Of a stretch of DNA of 64,000 nucleotides, positions 46,274 to 56,771 are shown in pieces. A model generated the notes under the pieces. It was not told the DNA's origin. It worked only from the letters and a program-made list of their open reading frames with translations, and did not search any database. The translations under genes and the position numbers were made by a program. The stretch covers positions 40,977-104,976 of the forward strand of contig CAVOJV010000042.1 of the NCBI GenBank assembly GCA_963696325.1, read 5' to 3'. This stretch comes from CAVOJV01 sp963696325. GTDB lineage: Bacteria; Pseudomonadota; Gammaproteobacteria; Competibacterales; Competibacteraceae. The first letter of the stretch is position 1. Each line of letters opens with the position of its first letter.

Positions 46274-46441
46274 ATTTCTAGTTCGAGTTGTCAGCGTCGC
46301 ACCCGATAACCTCATCAGGACATGGCGAGAGAACAGGTCCACCAATTCAAGCCAGCTTATCCCGGGACACGAGTAGTAACGGTGTGATTGCCGCTATGGG
46401 CACCTGCATGTCTTATACAACTATCTTCGGCTAGGATTGCG

Positions 46442-47593
46442 ATGCCGTCGACGCGTCGCGTCCGGGTGGTCTATTGCCTCGATTCGTTTATGATCGGGGG
46501 CACTGAGCTGAATGCGGTGCGCACTGCGGAAGCACTCGACCTGGACCGGTTCGAGTTGTCTGTACTGCACCTCCGAACTGACGGGCCACTCCGTGCGCGC
46601 TATGAACGGCTCGGCGTGCGGATGGTCCATTTCCAGATTCCAAATCTGTACTCGCCTCGGACCGCGATCCAGGGGATGCGACTTGCCAAGCTGTTGCGAA
46701 GCTGGAATGTAGATGTCGTGCACACACATGACATCTACTGCAATATCTTCGCCGTGCCTTGGGTACGCCTTCTCGGCAAGTGCTCGATCATCGCGAGCCG
46801 CCGATGGTGGTACGAGGCGCCCCGCCCTGAACTCGTGACGCTCAATCGCTGGAGCTATCGGCTGGCCCATCGTGTCCTTGCGAACAGCAGGAGCATAGCC
46901 GGACTGCTTGCGCGCGAGGAGGGGGTATCGCCGAACAAGATCGTCGAAATCCCCAACTTTCTGGCGGAGAGCGCTTTCGAGGTCATGGACGAGGCGCGGC
47001 GCCTCGCCCAGCGGCAAGCCTGGGGCCTTCCAGATAAGGCGTTCGCGATAGGGATCGTGGCCCGGCTATCGCCGGTGAAGAACCACGTCCTGCTCTTTAG
47101 GGCCGCAGGACAACTCGACTCGCGATTTCATCTAATCGTCATCGGCGATGGCCCATCCCGCACCGAACTCGAGGAGCTTGCACGACGATTGCGGATCGAA
47201 TCCCGGGTCCATTTCTTGGGTGAGTTAGTCTCGCCCCTCAATCTGCATCAGTTTCTCGATGTCAGTGTGCTTTGCTCCACAAGCGAAGGATTTCCAAACT
47301 CCCTGATCGAGGCCATGGCGGTGGCACGGCCTGTTATTGCCACGCCGGTTGGGGGAGTGGCCGACGTGGTGGCGGATGGTGTTACCGGCATCCTAGTGCC
47401 TGTCCAAGACCCGACACCACTCGTGGGAGCGCTGCGAATGCTTGAGGCGGACCTGCTGCTACGTACTCGGCTTGGAGAAGCGGGCCGTGAGGCGGTACGA
47501 GCGAGATATCATCAGCAAATGGTCATCGAGAGAACTCTCGGCACTCTACGAAATGCTCGCGGATCGCCGTCTGGCAGCAGCGCCAGGGCATAA
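46442..47593 (+). CDS. Family 4 glycosyltransferase
   Basis: A 383-residue GT-B fold enzyme. The N-terminal glycine motif is YCLDSFMIGGTELNAVRTAE. The C-terminal nucleotide-sugar site is IGIVARLSPVKNH, with the EX7E-type motif SEGFPNSLIEAMAVARPVIA. Start ATG 46442 (MPSTRRVRVVY) is preferred over 46388, since the first residues from 46388 are not family-like. It would add a sugar to the growing glycan on the cytoplasmic face. Confidence 0.87.
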   Translation: MPSTRRVRVVYCLDSFMIGGTELNAVRTAEALDLDRFELSVLHLRTDGPLRARYERLGVRMVHFQIPNLYSPRTAIQGMRLAKLLRSWNVDVVHTHDIYCNIFAVPWVRLLGKCSIIASRRWWYEAPRPELVTLNRWSYRLAHRVLANSRSIAGLLAREEGVSPNKIVEIPNFLAESAFEVMDEARRLAQRQAWGLPDKAFAIGIVARLSPVKNHVLLFRAAGQLDSRFHLIVIGDGPSRTELEELARRLRIESRVHFLGELVSPLNLHQFLDVSVLCSTSEGFPNSLIEAMAVARPVIATPVGGVADVVADGVTGILVPVQDPTPLVGALRMLEADLLLRTRLGEAGREAVRARYHQQMVIERTLGTLRNARGSPSGSSARA

Positions 47594-47596
47594 TTG

Positions 47597-48648
47597 ATGA
47601 ATGAGACCCTGCGCAAAACGGCGAGGCGCGCCCACCACGCGGTACTCGCTGGTGTTCGTGCCGTTGGTGGATTCAGTTGGATCGCGAGCATCAGCGTGGC
47701 GCCGTCGCCGCCTAATGATCCTCTGCTACCACGGGGTGTCCCTGCAGGACGAGCACGAGTGGAATCCGGAGTTGTTCGTGACCCAGGCATCACCTTCGTC
47801 GTCGCTTCTCGCTGCTGCGGGAGGGCGGTTACTCGGTGCTACCGCTGGGGGAGGCGGTGTGTCGCCTCTGCCGAGGCAACCTGCCACCTCAGAGCGTTGT
47901 GCTCACCTTCGATGACGGCGGGTACAATTTCTTCGCGGCCGCAGCGCCGCTGCTTGAGGAATTCGGCTATCCAGCCACGGTTTATCTGACCACCTACCAT
48001 TGCGTTCACCAACGCCCGATCCTGAGACTGATGCTTCGCTATCTGCTGTGGCGCGCCCGTCTACAGGTGCTGGCTGCCGGTGTGCTGCCCGGCCAGGAGA
48101 ACACGATTGTGCTGCAAGATGTACGGCAACGAGAACGGCTCGCCGCGAAACTGCTCGAGGAGGCGCGAATTCTCTCGAGCGACCGCGAAGTGCAACAGGC
48201 ATGGCTCGGCCAAGTAGCTACGCGGCTCGGGATTGACTGGAATGAGTTTTTGCTGAGTAGACTTTTTCACCTTATGACGGAGGCCGAGGTGGCCGACATT
48301 GCGCGTCGGGGCTTCGATGTGCAACTCCACACCCATCGTCATCGGACGTCACGTGAAAAATCAACCTTCCACAGTGAGGTGATTGAGAATCGGCGCATCA
48401 TCGAGCAGTTAACCGGGCATCCTGCAACACACTTCTGTTATCCCAATGGAGATGTCGATTCCGCTTTTTTGCCTTGGCTTCGTGATCTCGGAGTAGAGAC
48501 GGCGACGACCTGCTCTGTCGGCCTGGCTAAGGCGAAGCATGACCCTCTGCTGCTCCCTCGTTACGTTGACACGATGATGCAGTCGGAAGTACTGTTTGAG
48601 GGCTGGTTGTCCGGTACCGCAGCGATGTTGAGCCGCAGGGGAGCCTAA
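47597..48648 (+). pseudogene. Polysaccharide deacetylase, two frameshifts
   Basis: NodB-fold carbohydrate esterase. The N-terminal part is MNETLRKTARRAHHAVLAGV (frame of 47597), then RRLMILCYHGVSLQDEHEW (frame of 47601). From about 47785 the rest is open to 48648, with metal-site motifs VVLTFDDGGYNFF and DVQLHTHRHRT and the later FCYPNGDVDSAFLPW. The two shifts, near 47690 and 47785, are single-base events, so the gene may be real with sequencing errors or recently inactivated. It would remove acetyl groups from the polymer. Confidence 0.7.
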
Positions 48649-48841
48649 GCATGTGTGCTAGACGGGCCGTGAAATCTAGCAGATGCGCTGATTCGCGGGC
48701 GTCGCCGCTGGATACCCAAAACCCCCGTCTCCAGAGCTGCAACCTGTAGAGCGGGTCTCTTTTCTAGGCCTGCCACGCTTCGACTGGTCGCTGACGCTAC
48801 TGGGTTTATGCATCTTCACCTTCGTAATCGTAACGTTTTAT

Positions 48842-49975
48842 GTGCAAATCGCGGGAGTCGGCATCGCGGTTGCGGTCGCGGGTTTGCTTGTAGGGCGTGA
48901 CCACGTCCGGGTACCATTCCCCGTATGGCTCTACGCGGTATTTGTGTTGTGGACTTTCGTAGCGTCGTTCGCATCGCCCTATCCGGATGTTGCCCAAGAT
49001 CAAGTGGTGGAGCGTCTTAAGCTGATCGTGATCATGCTCGTTGTCGTCAATGCTCTCCGGACTGAGGGCCAACTGCGTTTCTACCTTCTGTTCTTCCTAG
49101 GCTGTTTCGTCTTGTTCCCAGTACGCGGAACGCTGAAGGGGGGCGATACCGTTATGGGTCGCGCGGTTTGGAACTACATCTACAACAATCCGAACGATTT
49201 AGCGGCCCTCTCTTTGATCGCGCTTGGGATTGCTCTCGCCCTCATGTTCTCTGAGCCATCCAGGACTCTTGTACGGCTCGGTGCCGCCATCAGCGCGATC
49301 CTCTTGCTCGTGGTGATCCTGCTGACGCAATCACGGGGAGCCTTTCTAGGGCTGGCCGTGGCTACAGTGCCGGCCCTCTTCCCAATGCTGATGAAGCAAC
49401 CGCGCCTGGCGATCGGTGTGGCTGTTGTCGCGCTGGTCATCGGTCTCGCAGTCCCTGCAAACGTTTGGGAGCGTCTATCCGGCATAGAAAAGCTGACCAG
49501 CACGTCGACAATCGCTGAAGCTGATCCCGAGGGCTCCGCCGCGAACCGCGCTGAGATCCTGAAGGTGGGATGGCAGATCTTCCGTGATCATCCGGTTTTC
49601 GGCGTGGGACTGGGGGGCTATCCGCTAGCAAACGCCCTGTATGCTCAGGATCTTGGCGAGAGAGATACGCACAACACTTATCTGAATCTAGCTGCGGAAA
49701 CCGGGCTGCCCGGACTCATGCTCTGGTGCGCGTTGTTCGGGTCGGTACTGCGCTATGCTTATCGCAGCCGGCAACAAGGGCAGGCGCCAGGATTGGCGAC
49801 CCAACAGCTTTGGATCGAGCGAGCTCTCATAGGATATTTCGTAGCCGGCATATTCGGTTCCTTCGCAGCGCTTACCCTCCCGTACCTCATGCTCTCCTTG
49901 TTGTGGTGCTCGGCGACCCTCCTCGCTCGTACGGGACCAGGCACGAAAAACTGCGCTGGGATAGAGAGGCTTTAA
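48842..49975 (+). CDS. O-antigen ligase/polymerase-like membrane protein
   Basis: At least 377 residues with about ten hydrophobic helices and a large loop containing ANRAEILKVGWQIFRDHPVF, GVGLGGYPL and THNTYLNLAAETGLPG. These are hallmarks of Wzy/WaaL-type O-antigen ligase domains. GTG 48842 is the first usable start. The same frame is open back to 48692 and encodes another likely helix (LTLLGLCIFTFVIVTF), so the true N-terminus is probably upstream with a lost or shifted start. It would polymerise or ligate the glycan in the periplasm. Confidence 0.78.
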   Translation: MQIAGVGIAVAVAGLLVGRDHVRVPFPVWLYAVFVLWTFVASFASPYPDVAQDQVVERLKLIVIMLVVVNALRTEGQLRFYLLFFLGCFVLFPVRGTLKGGDTVMGRAVWNYIYNNPNDLAALSLIALGIALALMFSEPSRTLVRLGAAISAILLLVVILLTQSRGAFLGLAVATVPALFPMLMKQPRLAIGVAVVALVIGLAVPANVWERLSGIEKLTSTSTIAEADPEGSAANRAEILKVGWQIFRDHPVFGVGLGGYPLANALYAQDLGERDTHNTYLNLAAETGLPGLMLWCALFGSVLRYAYRSRQQGQAPGLATQQLWIERALIGYFVAGIFGSFAALTLPYLMLSLLWCSATLLARTGPGTKNCAGIERL

Positions 49976-49976
49976 G

Positions 49977-51981
49977 ATGTGTGGTATCGCAGGTTTTGTG
50001 GGGGTCCAGATACGCCGGGAGGAGGCAGGTGTGCGTGTGCGTGCGATGTGCGATGCCATCGCACATCGCGGCCCGGATGCAGACGGATATCACGTAGCCG
50101 AAGGCGTGGCCCTGGGCATGCGCCGGCTGAGCATCATCGATGTCGCCGGGGGCCAGCAACCCATCCACAACGAGGACGGCACGATTGCAGTCGTCTTCAA
50201 TGGGGAGATCTACAACCACCATTCTTTGCGCCGACAACTCGAAGCCGTCGGGACACCGCTTCCGGACGCACAGCGACACGGAGGTGCTGGTGCACCTCTA
50301 TGAAGATTTGGGCTCGAGATGGTCACTCGGCTGCACGGCATGTTCGCTTTCGCAATCTGGGACTCGCGCAGCAAGAACCTACTGATCGCGCGGGACCATA
50401 CCGGCATGAAGCCGCTCAGCTATATGGCGTTGCCGGAAGGGGTGGTATTCTGCTCCGAACTGCGCTCGCTGTGGGCCTTCCAACCCGACCATTTGCGTGT
50501 TTCCCCAAGTGCGGTCATGCAGTATCTGGCCTTCGGCTATGTGCCGCACCCCGCCAGCATTTTCGAGGGGGTGCAGAAAGCTGCCGCCGGGGCATCTGCT
50601 TCTGTGGAACATGCAGAAGGGCGTTGAGGTCCGCAGGTACTGGACGCCCCCACTTCCTGAAGAGCCGATCGATCGACGAACGGGAGATGGTGGAGACTCT
50701 TCGCGCGAAACTCGATGCGGCTGTGGCATCGCACCTGGAGTCCGAGGTCCCACTCGGCGCGTTCCTGTCGGGCGGCTTGGATTCCTCGACGGTCGTTGCC
50801 TTGATGTGTCGCCATGCATCGGGCCGGGTGCGGACATTCTCGATCGGGTTCGCCGAAGAGAAATACGACGAATCTGCGGCCGCAAGGGCTGTAGCGGCCG
50901 AACTTGGCACCGAACATACTGAACTTATCCTCCGTCCGAACGTCGAGGAGATTTTCGAGGCGATTGCTGCGATGTTCGACGAGCCTTTCGCCGATTCATC
51001 GGCCATTCCCACGTTTCTCGTGGCGCAGCTTGCACGGCAATCGGTGACCGTCGCGCTCTCGGGTGACGGCGGCGACGAGCTCTTCGGCGGTTACACACGG
51101 TACCGTGAGGTCCTGCGGCACAGGGCGGGGGCGGCGGGCGGATTAGGCAGGCTGGTGTCTGCATTGGGCCTCATGCTGCCCCACATCTTTCCGGGGCGAA
51201 ATCGCCTGATCGATCTCGGGCGCTCGAGGTGGGGCCGGTACGCTGCGACGGTTGTCCAACCGGTCCGTCTGAACGAGGGAGGGGTTGCGCGCGCAGATCA
51301 ACCGGGCGGAGCCGTATATATCGCCGATCAACTGTGCGACCACGTTTCCTCGAGAGCTGGGCGATGATTTCGCCGCCGCCATGATGCTCACTGACATCGA
51401 TTCATACCTTCCTGGCGACATCCTGACGAAGGTGGACCGAACCAGCATGGCCGTCTCGCTGGAGGCTCGGGTGCCGCTATTGGATTTCGACCTTGTGGAT
51501 TTCGCGTTGCGAATACCAGGGAGCTTGCGGGTTACCGCCGGCGAGAGCAAGCGGTTGTTCCGCCGCGCCATCAAGGGGATCGTGCCTGAGTCGGTGCTGT
51601 CGCGACCGAAGCAAGGGTTCGAGATTCCACTCGGACGCTGGTTTAGAGGGCCGCTGCGGCATCGCATCGAGGCCCTCCGCAACCCGTCGCCAGCGCTCCG
51701 ACAGTACGTGGACGCCGGCGCCGTGCGGACGGTTGGTTTTCGAGCACGTGATCGGACGGCGGGATCACAGCGCCCAGTTGTGGCGCCTTATCGTTCTGGA
51801 CTGTTGGCTTGCAGCAGCTCAAGGAGGGGCGTCTCGGGCGGCCGCCAACGTTGTCCGTGCTGCCTACGACGTAAGCGGGAAGACGGGGGACCCCAACGCT
51901 TCATCAATTGTCAGGATGTCAACCTGGCCGTTCGAGCGCCTGATGGAAAGCCTGTTGCCGTCCAGCTCCGAAAATCAGTAA
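49977..51981 (+). pseudogene. Second asparagine synthase-like amidotransferase, at least six frameshifts
   Basis: Begins MCGIAGFVGVQIRREEAG with nucleophile Cys2, HRGPDADG and FNGEIYNH in one frame. The reading then moves at about 50270, 50315, 50580, 50660, 51330 and 51730. Recognisable pieces include RTHSDTEVLVHLYEDLG, MFAFAIWDSRSKNLLIARDH, GAFLSGGLDSSTVVALM, LSGDGGDELFGGYTRY and TKVDRTSMAVSLEARVPLLD. All domains of an exosortase-type amidotransferase are present in order, so the gene was complete. The number of shifts exceeds any neighbour. An IS66 element inserted 9 bases after its stop codon. Confidence 0.75.
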
Positions 51982-51997
51982 ATTAGCTTGGCGGGTC

Positions 51998-53758
51998 GTA
52001 ATTGCTCATTAAGTCTGGGTAATTGTAGCTGAATCGAGTGGATGATGGCTGGCACGAATGAGCGGCGTATACTATTGAGCCGATGAAACCGGTGACCCTA
52101 GACCCGCTTCCGAAACTGTCAGACGTACCCGAAGGTGAGCGTACGGCGACGGTGGCGCGGGTGTTGTCGATCTGTCATCAGCAGCAGGAGCAACTGGTCA
52201 AGCAGGTAGAACAATTGGCGCTGCAGGAGGAGCAGATTCAGCAGTTAAAAGACGAGATCGCGATTTTGAAAGGTGAGAAAGCGCGGCCGAAGATTAAGCC
52301 AAGCACCTTGAATAGAGATCCGAGAGACGAGGGAGGTAACGGAAGCAAAAAGAAACGAAAGCGGCGAGGGAAGCCGAGTCGGTGCAAGACGCAAGCACTG
52401 GAGATTCACGAAGAGCACATCGTACAACCGGATCATATCCCGCCGGGATCGGCGTTCAAAGGCTATCAAGCGTATGTGGTCCAAGAGCTAGAGTTCAAGC
52501 TCAAGAATACGAAATATTTGCGGGCACGCTATCAGAGTCCGGCTGGGGAATCGGTTATCGGTGAGTTGCCTGTATCGGTGGCGGGGAGTCATTTTGGACC
52601 GACGCTGCGCAGTTATATGCTGAGTCAGCATTACCAGCAACATGTCCCGCAGCGGCTAATTCTGAAGCAACTGTGGGAATGGGGCGTAGAGATATCGTCG
52701 GGACAGCTGAATCGGTTGCTCATTGATGGCTACGCACGGTTTCACGAGGAGAAAGCCGAGGTATTGCGGATCGGACTTGACGTCTCCTCGCATATTAACG
52801 TCGACGATACGGGGGCCCGTCATCAGGGTAAGAATGGTTATTGCACGCACATCGGTAACGAGTGGTTTGCATGGTTTTCGAGCACCGATAGCAAAAGCCG
52901 GATCAATTTTTTGGAGCTGCTGCGCGCGGGTCAAACGGACTATGTAGTCGACGAGGTCGCGCGCGAGTATATGAAGCAGCAGAAACTGCCCTATGCCCAG
53001 CTGGCACTTTGTTCACAGGATCGAATCTGTGCCGATAAGGTCTCGTGGGCGGTATATCTGCAAACGCTTGGCATTACCACGGAGCGGCACATCAAAATCG
53101 CGACCGAAGGGGCGTTGGTGGGTAGTCTCGTTCATCACGGGTTGTCTCCGGAGCTGGTGATTATGAGCGACGATGCCGGCCAGTTCAATGTCGCGGGTTT
53201 TCTCAATGCGCTGTGTTGGGTACATGCCGAGCGTACGCTTCACAAGCTCATTCCCTGTAGCGACACCAACCGAGCCGCCCAAGAGCGTGTTCGTGGGGAC
53301 ATCTGGTGCTTCTATCAAGCGCTCAAAGCGTACCAGCGGGCGCCTGATAAGAAGACCCGGGGGGAGCTGGAAAAACGGTTTGACGAGATCTTTACACAGA
53401 AAACGGGTTATTACACCCTCGATGTGGCGCTCAAGCGTCTGCATGAGAACAAACCCGAGTTGCTGCGGGTGCTCGAGCGGCCTGAAATTCCTCTTCACAA
53501 CAACCTCAGCGAGAACGACATTCGCGACTATGTGAAAAAGCGCAAGATTAGCGCAACGACCCGCAGTGACAGTGGACGCAAGGCACGCGATACCTTCCTT
53601 AGCTTAAAGAAAACGTGCCAAAAGCTGGGCATTTCCTTTTGGCACTATCTGCAAGACCGGATCAGCCAACAACATCAAATTCCGCCACTGCCCAGCCTGA
53701 TTCGCGCTGCGGCTCAAGGTCCGTAGACCAGAATTACCCGGACTTTTTGAGCAATTAC
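51998..53758 (+). mobile_element. IS66-family insertion sequence with 8-bp target duplication
   Basis: 1,761 bp bounded by inverted ends GTAATTGCTCA / TGAGCAATTAC, continuing imperfectly inward. It is flanked by identical 8-base duplications GGCGGGTC at 51990-51997 and 53759-53766, the duplication length of IS66. Clean ends and an intact gene indicate a recent insertion. Confidence 0.9.
52083..53726 (+). CDS. IS66-family transposase (TnpC)
   Basis: A 547-residue transposase. A coiled-coil-like N-terminus rich in Gln/Glu (residues 35-65) is followed by a basic segment. The DDE core contains INVDDTGARHQGKNGYCTHI, VIMSDDAGQF, CWVHAERTLHKL and NNLSENDIRDYVKKRKISA. The single-gene layout without TnpA/TnpB partners is that of simpler IS66 members. 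No damage seen. Confidence 0.92.
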   Translation: MKPVTLDPLPKLSDVPEGERTATVARVLSICHQQQEQLVKQVEQLALQEEQIQQLKDEIAILKGEKARPKIKPSTLNRDPRDEGGNGSKKKRKRRGKPSRCKTQALEIHEEHIVQPDHIPPGSAFKGYQAYVVQELEFKLKNTKYLRARYQSPAGESVIGELPVSVAGSHFGPTLRSYMLSQHYQQHVPQRLILKQLWEWGVEISSGQLNRLLIDGYARFHEEKAEVLRIGLDVSSHINVDDTGARHQGKNGYCTHIGNEWFAWFSSTDSKSRINFLELLRAGQTDYVVDEVAREYMKQQKLPYAQLALCSQDRICADKVSWAVYLQTLGITTERHIKIATEGALVGSLVHHGLSPELVIMSDDAGQFNVAGFLNALCWVHAERTLHKLIPCSDTNRAAQERVRGDIWCFYQALKAYQRAPDKKTRGELEKRFDEIFTQKTGYYTLDVALKRLHENKPELLRVLERPEIPLHNNLSENDIRDYVKKRKISATTRSDSGRKARDTFLSLKKTCQKLGISFWHYLQDRISQQHQIPPLPSLIRAAAQGP

Positions 53759-53827
53759 GGCGGGTCAACTGGCCGATAGTGCCCACGCTCGACTGGTGAC
53801 TCCACTAAATTAAAGAGATTAAAGAAT

Positions 53828-54655
53828 ATGCATGCAGAGGAAGTTTCACGTGGAGACCGGTTTGAGTTTGGGAAGAACTGGTCTCGTTTTCTCTCTCTGT
53901 TGAATGAGAGGCACATCGTGGCGGCGGAGTATTCGCTCAGACAGATGCTCGAAGCAGAGGACCTCGCGGGCAAGCGGTTCTTAGATATAGGCTCTGGCAG
54001 CGGCCTATTCAGTCTTGCGGCGCGTCGCCTCGGCGCACGCGTTCACTCCTTTGACTATGATCCTCAGTCAGTCGCGTGCACGAGCGAACTACGGCGACGC
54101 TCCTTTCCGGGTGACGCGAGGTGGACAATTGAAGAAGCGTCCGTGCTGAATCGTGACTATCTCAAATCTCTTGGCGAGTTCGACATCGTCTATTCATGGG
54201 GCGTCTTGCATCACACGGGACAGATATGGTCTGCGCTGGATAACGCCTGCTTGCCGGTCGCAGTCGGTGGCAAGCTGTTTATCGCCATCTATAACGACAT
54301 GGGCAGCCAGAGCGCCCGCTGGAGATGGATCAAACGAACTTACAACGACCTGCCCGCATTTCTGCGAACTCCATTTGCCGTCATGGTCATCACACCCAGC
54401 GAGGTTAAATCACTGCTGCATTCGCTACTCCTCCTACGCCCACGAGAATATGTACGCTCATGGAGCGATTACGATCAACCGCGGGGAATGAATCGCTGGC
54501 GTGATATTGTGGACTGGGTCGGCGGCTATCCTTATGAGGTGGCTCGACCGGAGGAAATCTTTGATTTCTATCGTGCTAGAGGATTTACCTTGACAAAACT
54601 GAAATGTGGCGGCGTTGGGTTGGGTTGCAATGAATTTGTTTTTCAAAAAAGTTAG
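53828..54655 (+). CDS. Class I SAM-dependent methyltransferase
   Basis: A 275-residue methyltransferase with SAM motif I FLDIGSGSGLFSLAARRLGA, an acidic post-I strand end (VHSFDYDPQSV), and motif IV-like FDIVYSWGVLHHTG. It probably methylates a sugar or lipid of the polysaccharide cluster, from which the IS66 insertion now separates it. The substrate cannot be told from sequence. It starts 13 bases after an in-frame-independent AAAGAG site. Confidence 0.85.
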   Translation: MHAEEVSRGDRFEFGKNWSRFLSLLNERHIVAAEYSLRQMLEAEDLAGKRFLDIGSGSGLFSLAARRLGARVHSFDYDPQSVACTSELRRRSFPGDARWTIEEASVLNRDYLKSLGEFDIVYSWGVLHHTGQIWSALDNACLPVAVGGKLFIAIYNDMGSQSARWRWIKRTYNDLPAFLRTPFAVMVITPSEVKSLLHSLLLLRPREYVRSWSDYDQPRGMNRWRDIVDWVGGYPYEVARPEEIFDFYRARGFTLTKLKCGGVGLGCNEFVFQKS

Positions 54656-54970
54656 GAGTTACGCAATTGGGTAGTGTCCCTTAACTCAATAAGGTAAACC
54701 CCCGGCTTTGCCGGGTTGCGACCAGAGAGCTGGGTGGTCGCACACAAATCCCAGCTCACAAGGGTAGGACAGGAAGTACCGACTTTCACTATAGTCGGTC
54801 CCTGCAGCATCCAGGTGCCCCTACCCGGACGTGCTGCGGAATAATCCAAGGTGCGAAGCTCTGGGGACAACGATTCGAAGGCGGTTAGCCTCAACCGGCT
54901 CAGACCTACCCCATCTTCACGCTTATCCCCTCCTTTTTGGCTGGTTTCAGCCGTGACCAATAATACAACT
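54656..54970 (+). other. Non-coding region with three strong hairpins
   Basis: No credible gene. Three consecutive stem-loops occur: CCCGGC-TTT-GCCGGG at 54701-54715, GCGACCA / TGGTCGC at 54718-54741, and ACCGACT / AGTCGGT at 54778-54799. They suggest a structured RNA or the end of a decayed element. The rest up to the IS1634 end shows nothing identifiable. Confidence 0.5.
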
Positions 54971-55431
54971 CACTTTCCGCACCCCCCTGGATTACTTGGG
55001 AATAGAAGTCAAGTAGATAGACTCGGACTGTTGGTAACCGAATGATTCATTTTACATTTGTCGCAGGTGGTTGCTGACGGGGAGGTGGTTTTCTTGGTAG
55101 GGTCGGCCCCTTTAGCTAAGGGGGAGGACCTACTGTGGCGGCACCATTTGGCAGTCAAAATCTCGATCACCTAGGGCTGGTCGCGGGGATGTACGACGAA
55201 TTGGGCATTAGTGAGGTACTGGATCGAACGATCCTGCAGGACACCCTGCAGCGCCAAGTGAGCATCGGTCAGGCCGTTAAGGCACTGGTGGTGAACGGGT
55301 TAGGGTTTATCAACCGAGCGTTGTATTTGGCACCGCAGTTTTTTGCTGACAAGCCCACCGAGCGGCTGATTGGACCGGGGATCTTTGCCGAGCACCTTAA
55401 CGACGATGTGCTGGGCCGGGCGCTGGATAAG

Positions 55432-56771
55432 GTGATTTCCGAAAAATAATTTCCCTGTTTTGGTAGAATTCTCTCTTCCCTTTAGCAACTGAGGCCGACG
55501 ATGGTGCCATTTGACACTCCAACGACCACCTTACCTTTGAATGCCTCTCAAATTGAAGACCTGAGATTGGCGAGTGCCACGATGTCGGGGGCGGAGCGCC
55601 GCGCCTTCCAAGCGGCGATGGCGCTGAAATATTGTGGGGGCAATGCACGCCAAGCGGAGGGGGTGTTCGGCTGGGGTCGAGGGACCGTTCAACGGGGTCT
55701 CCATGAGCATCGCACAGGGATTATCTGCGTGGGCGCGCAAGCGGCCTGCGGCGGAAATTGGCTGTGGGAAGAGCGACACCCGGCGGTAGCGCAAGCGCTG
55801 TGGGTGTTGGCAGAATCCCATAGCCAACAGGACCCGAGCTTCCGCACAGTGCTGCAATTCACGCGGCTGACGGCGGCGGAAGCCTTGACACAGTTGCGTG
55901 CCCAAGGGTTTCCGGAAGCATGCTTACCCTCACCGAGCACGATGGCGGAGGTGCTGAATCGCAACGGCTACCGCTTGCGTAAGGTGGTCAAGGCGAAACC
56001 CCAAAAAAACTCCCCGAAACCGACGCGATCTTTGCCAATATCGCCGAAAAGGACGGGAACCCCATAACGGGTGCAACCGGCGTAGAGAAGGGGCAGATCA
56101 TGCGCCTGAGCATCGATTGCAAGGCCACGGTGAAGCTTGGGGAGTATTCGCGAGGAGGGAAAACCCGCGGTGACCCCCGGGCCGCCGACCACGACATGGG
56201 CTGCGCAGAACAGCAGGTTCCGTTTGGGATCGTGGAGGAGGATAGTGGGCGGTTGCATCTGACGTTTGGAAGTTCCTTCAAAACCAGTGATTTCATCGTG
56301 GATAGCCTGGAGGACTGGTGGCAGGCTCTTCCTGAGCCACAGCAGACGCCGCTGACGCACCTCCAACTCAAAGTGGACAATGGCCCGGAAAGCAGCGGTG
56401 TGCGCACGCAATTTCTCAAGCGCCTGGTAGAGTTCGCCGATGCCACTGGCAAAATCATCCACCTGCTGTACTACCCGCCATACCATAGCAAGTACACTCC
56501 CATCGAACGGTGTTGGGGGATTCTGGAACAGCATTGGAATGGGGCCAAGCTGGTGGATACCGAAACTATGCTGGAAGGGGCGAAAAGCATGACCTGGAAA
56601 GGTATCCACCCTATCGTTAAACTGAGCCGGACGGTCTATCAAAAAGGGATTTCACTCACCAAAAAGGCAATGCAGGCGGTTGAGGCCAGATTGGAACGCC
56701 ACCCCCTACTACCTAAATGGGACATCCTGATTCGACCTGCTCAATAGGTAAAATCTTTTTCGGAAATGGCC
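55432..56771 (+). mobile_element. ISAzo13-like insertion sequence nested in IS1634
   Basis: About 1,340 bp flanked by TAAG copies (55428-55431 and 56772-56775). Both ends share the inverted motif ATTTCCGAAAAA followed by an imperfect continuation. Excision restores the host transposase frame exactly, which supports these borders. Confidence 0.75.
55501..56747 (+). CDS. ISAzo13-like transposase, probable -1 programmed frameshift
   Basis: The first frame (55501-56067; MVPFDTPTTTLPLNASQIED) gives the N-terminal HTH. The second (from about 56010 to 56747) gives the DDE core (LSIDCKATVKLGEYSRGGK, KVDNGPESSGVRTQFLKRL, YYPPYHSKYTPIERCWGILE). They connect through the heptamer A AAA AAC at 56004-56010, phased correctly for -1 slippage from CAA AAA AAC. 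The fused product of about 415 residues matches full-length relatives. A simple mutation in the A-run is the alternative. Family name by motif; other naming is possible. Confidence 0.7.

Noticed and set aside
54656..54970. A CRISPR array or tRNA in the hairpin region
   Set aside because: There are no regularly spaced direct repeats and no cloverleaf. The hairpins differ from one another.
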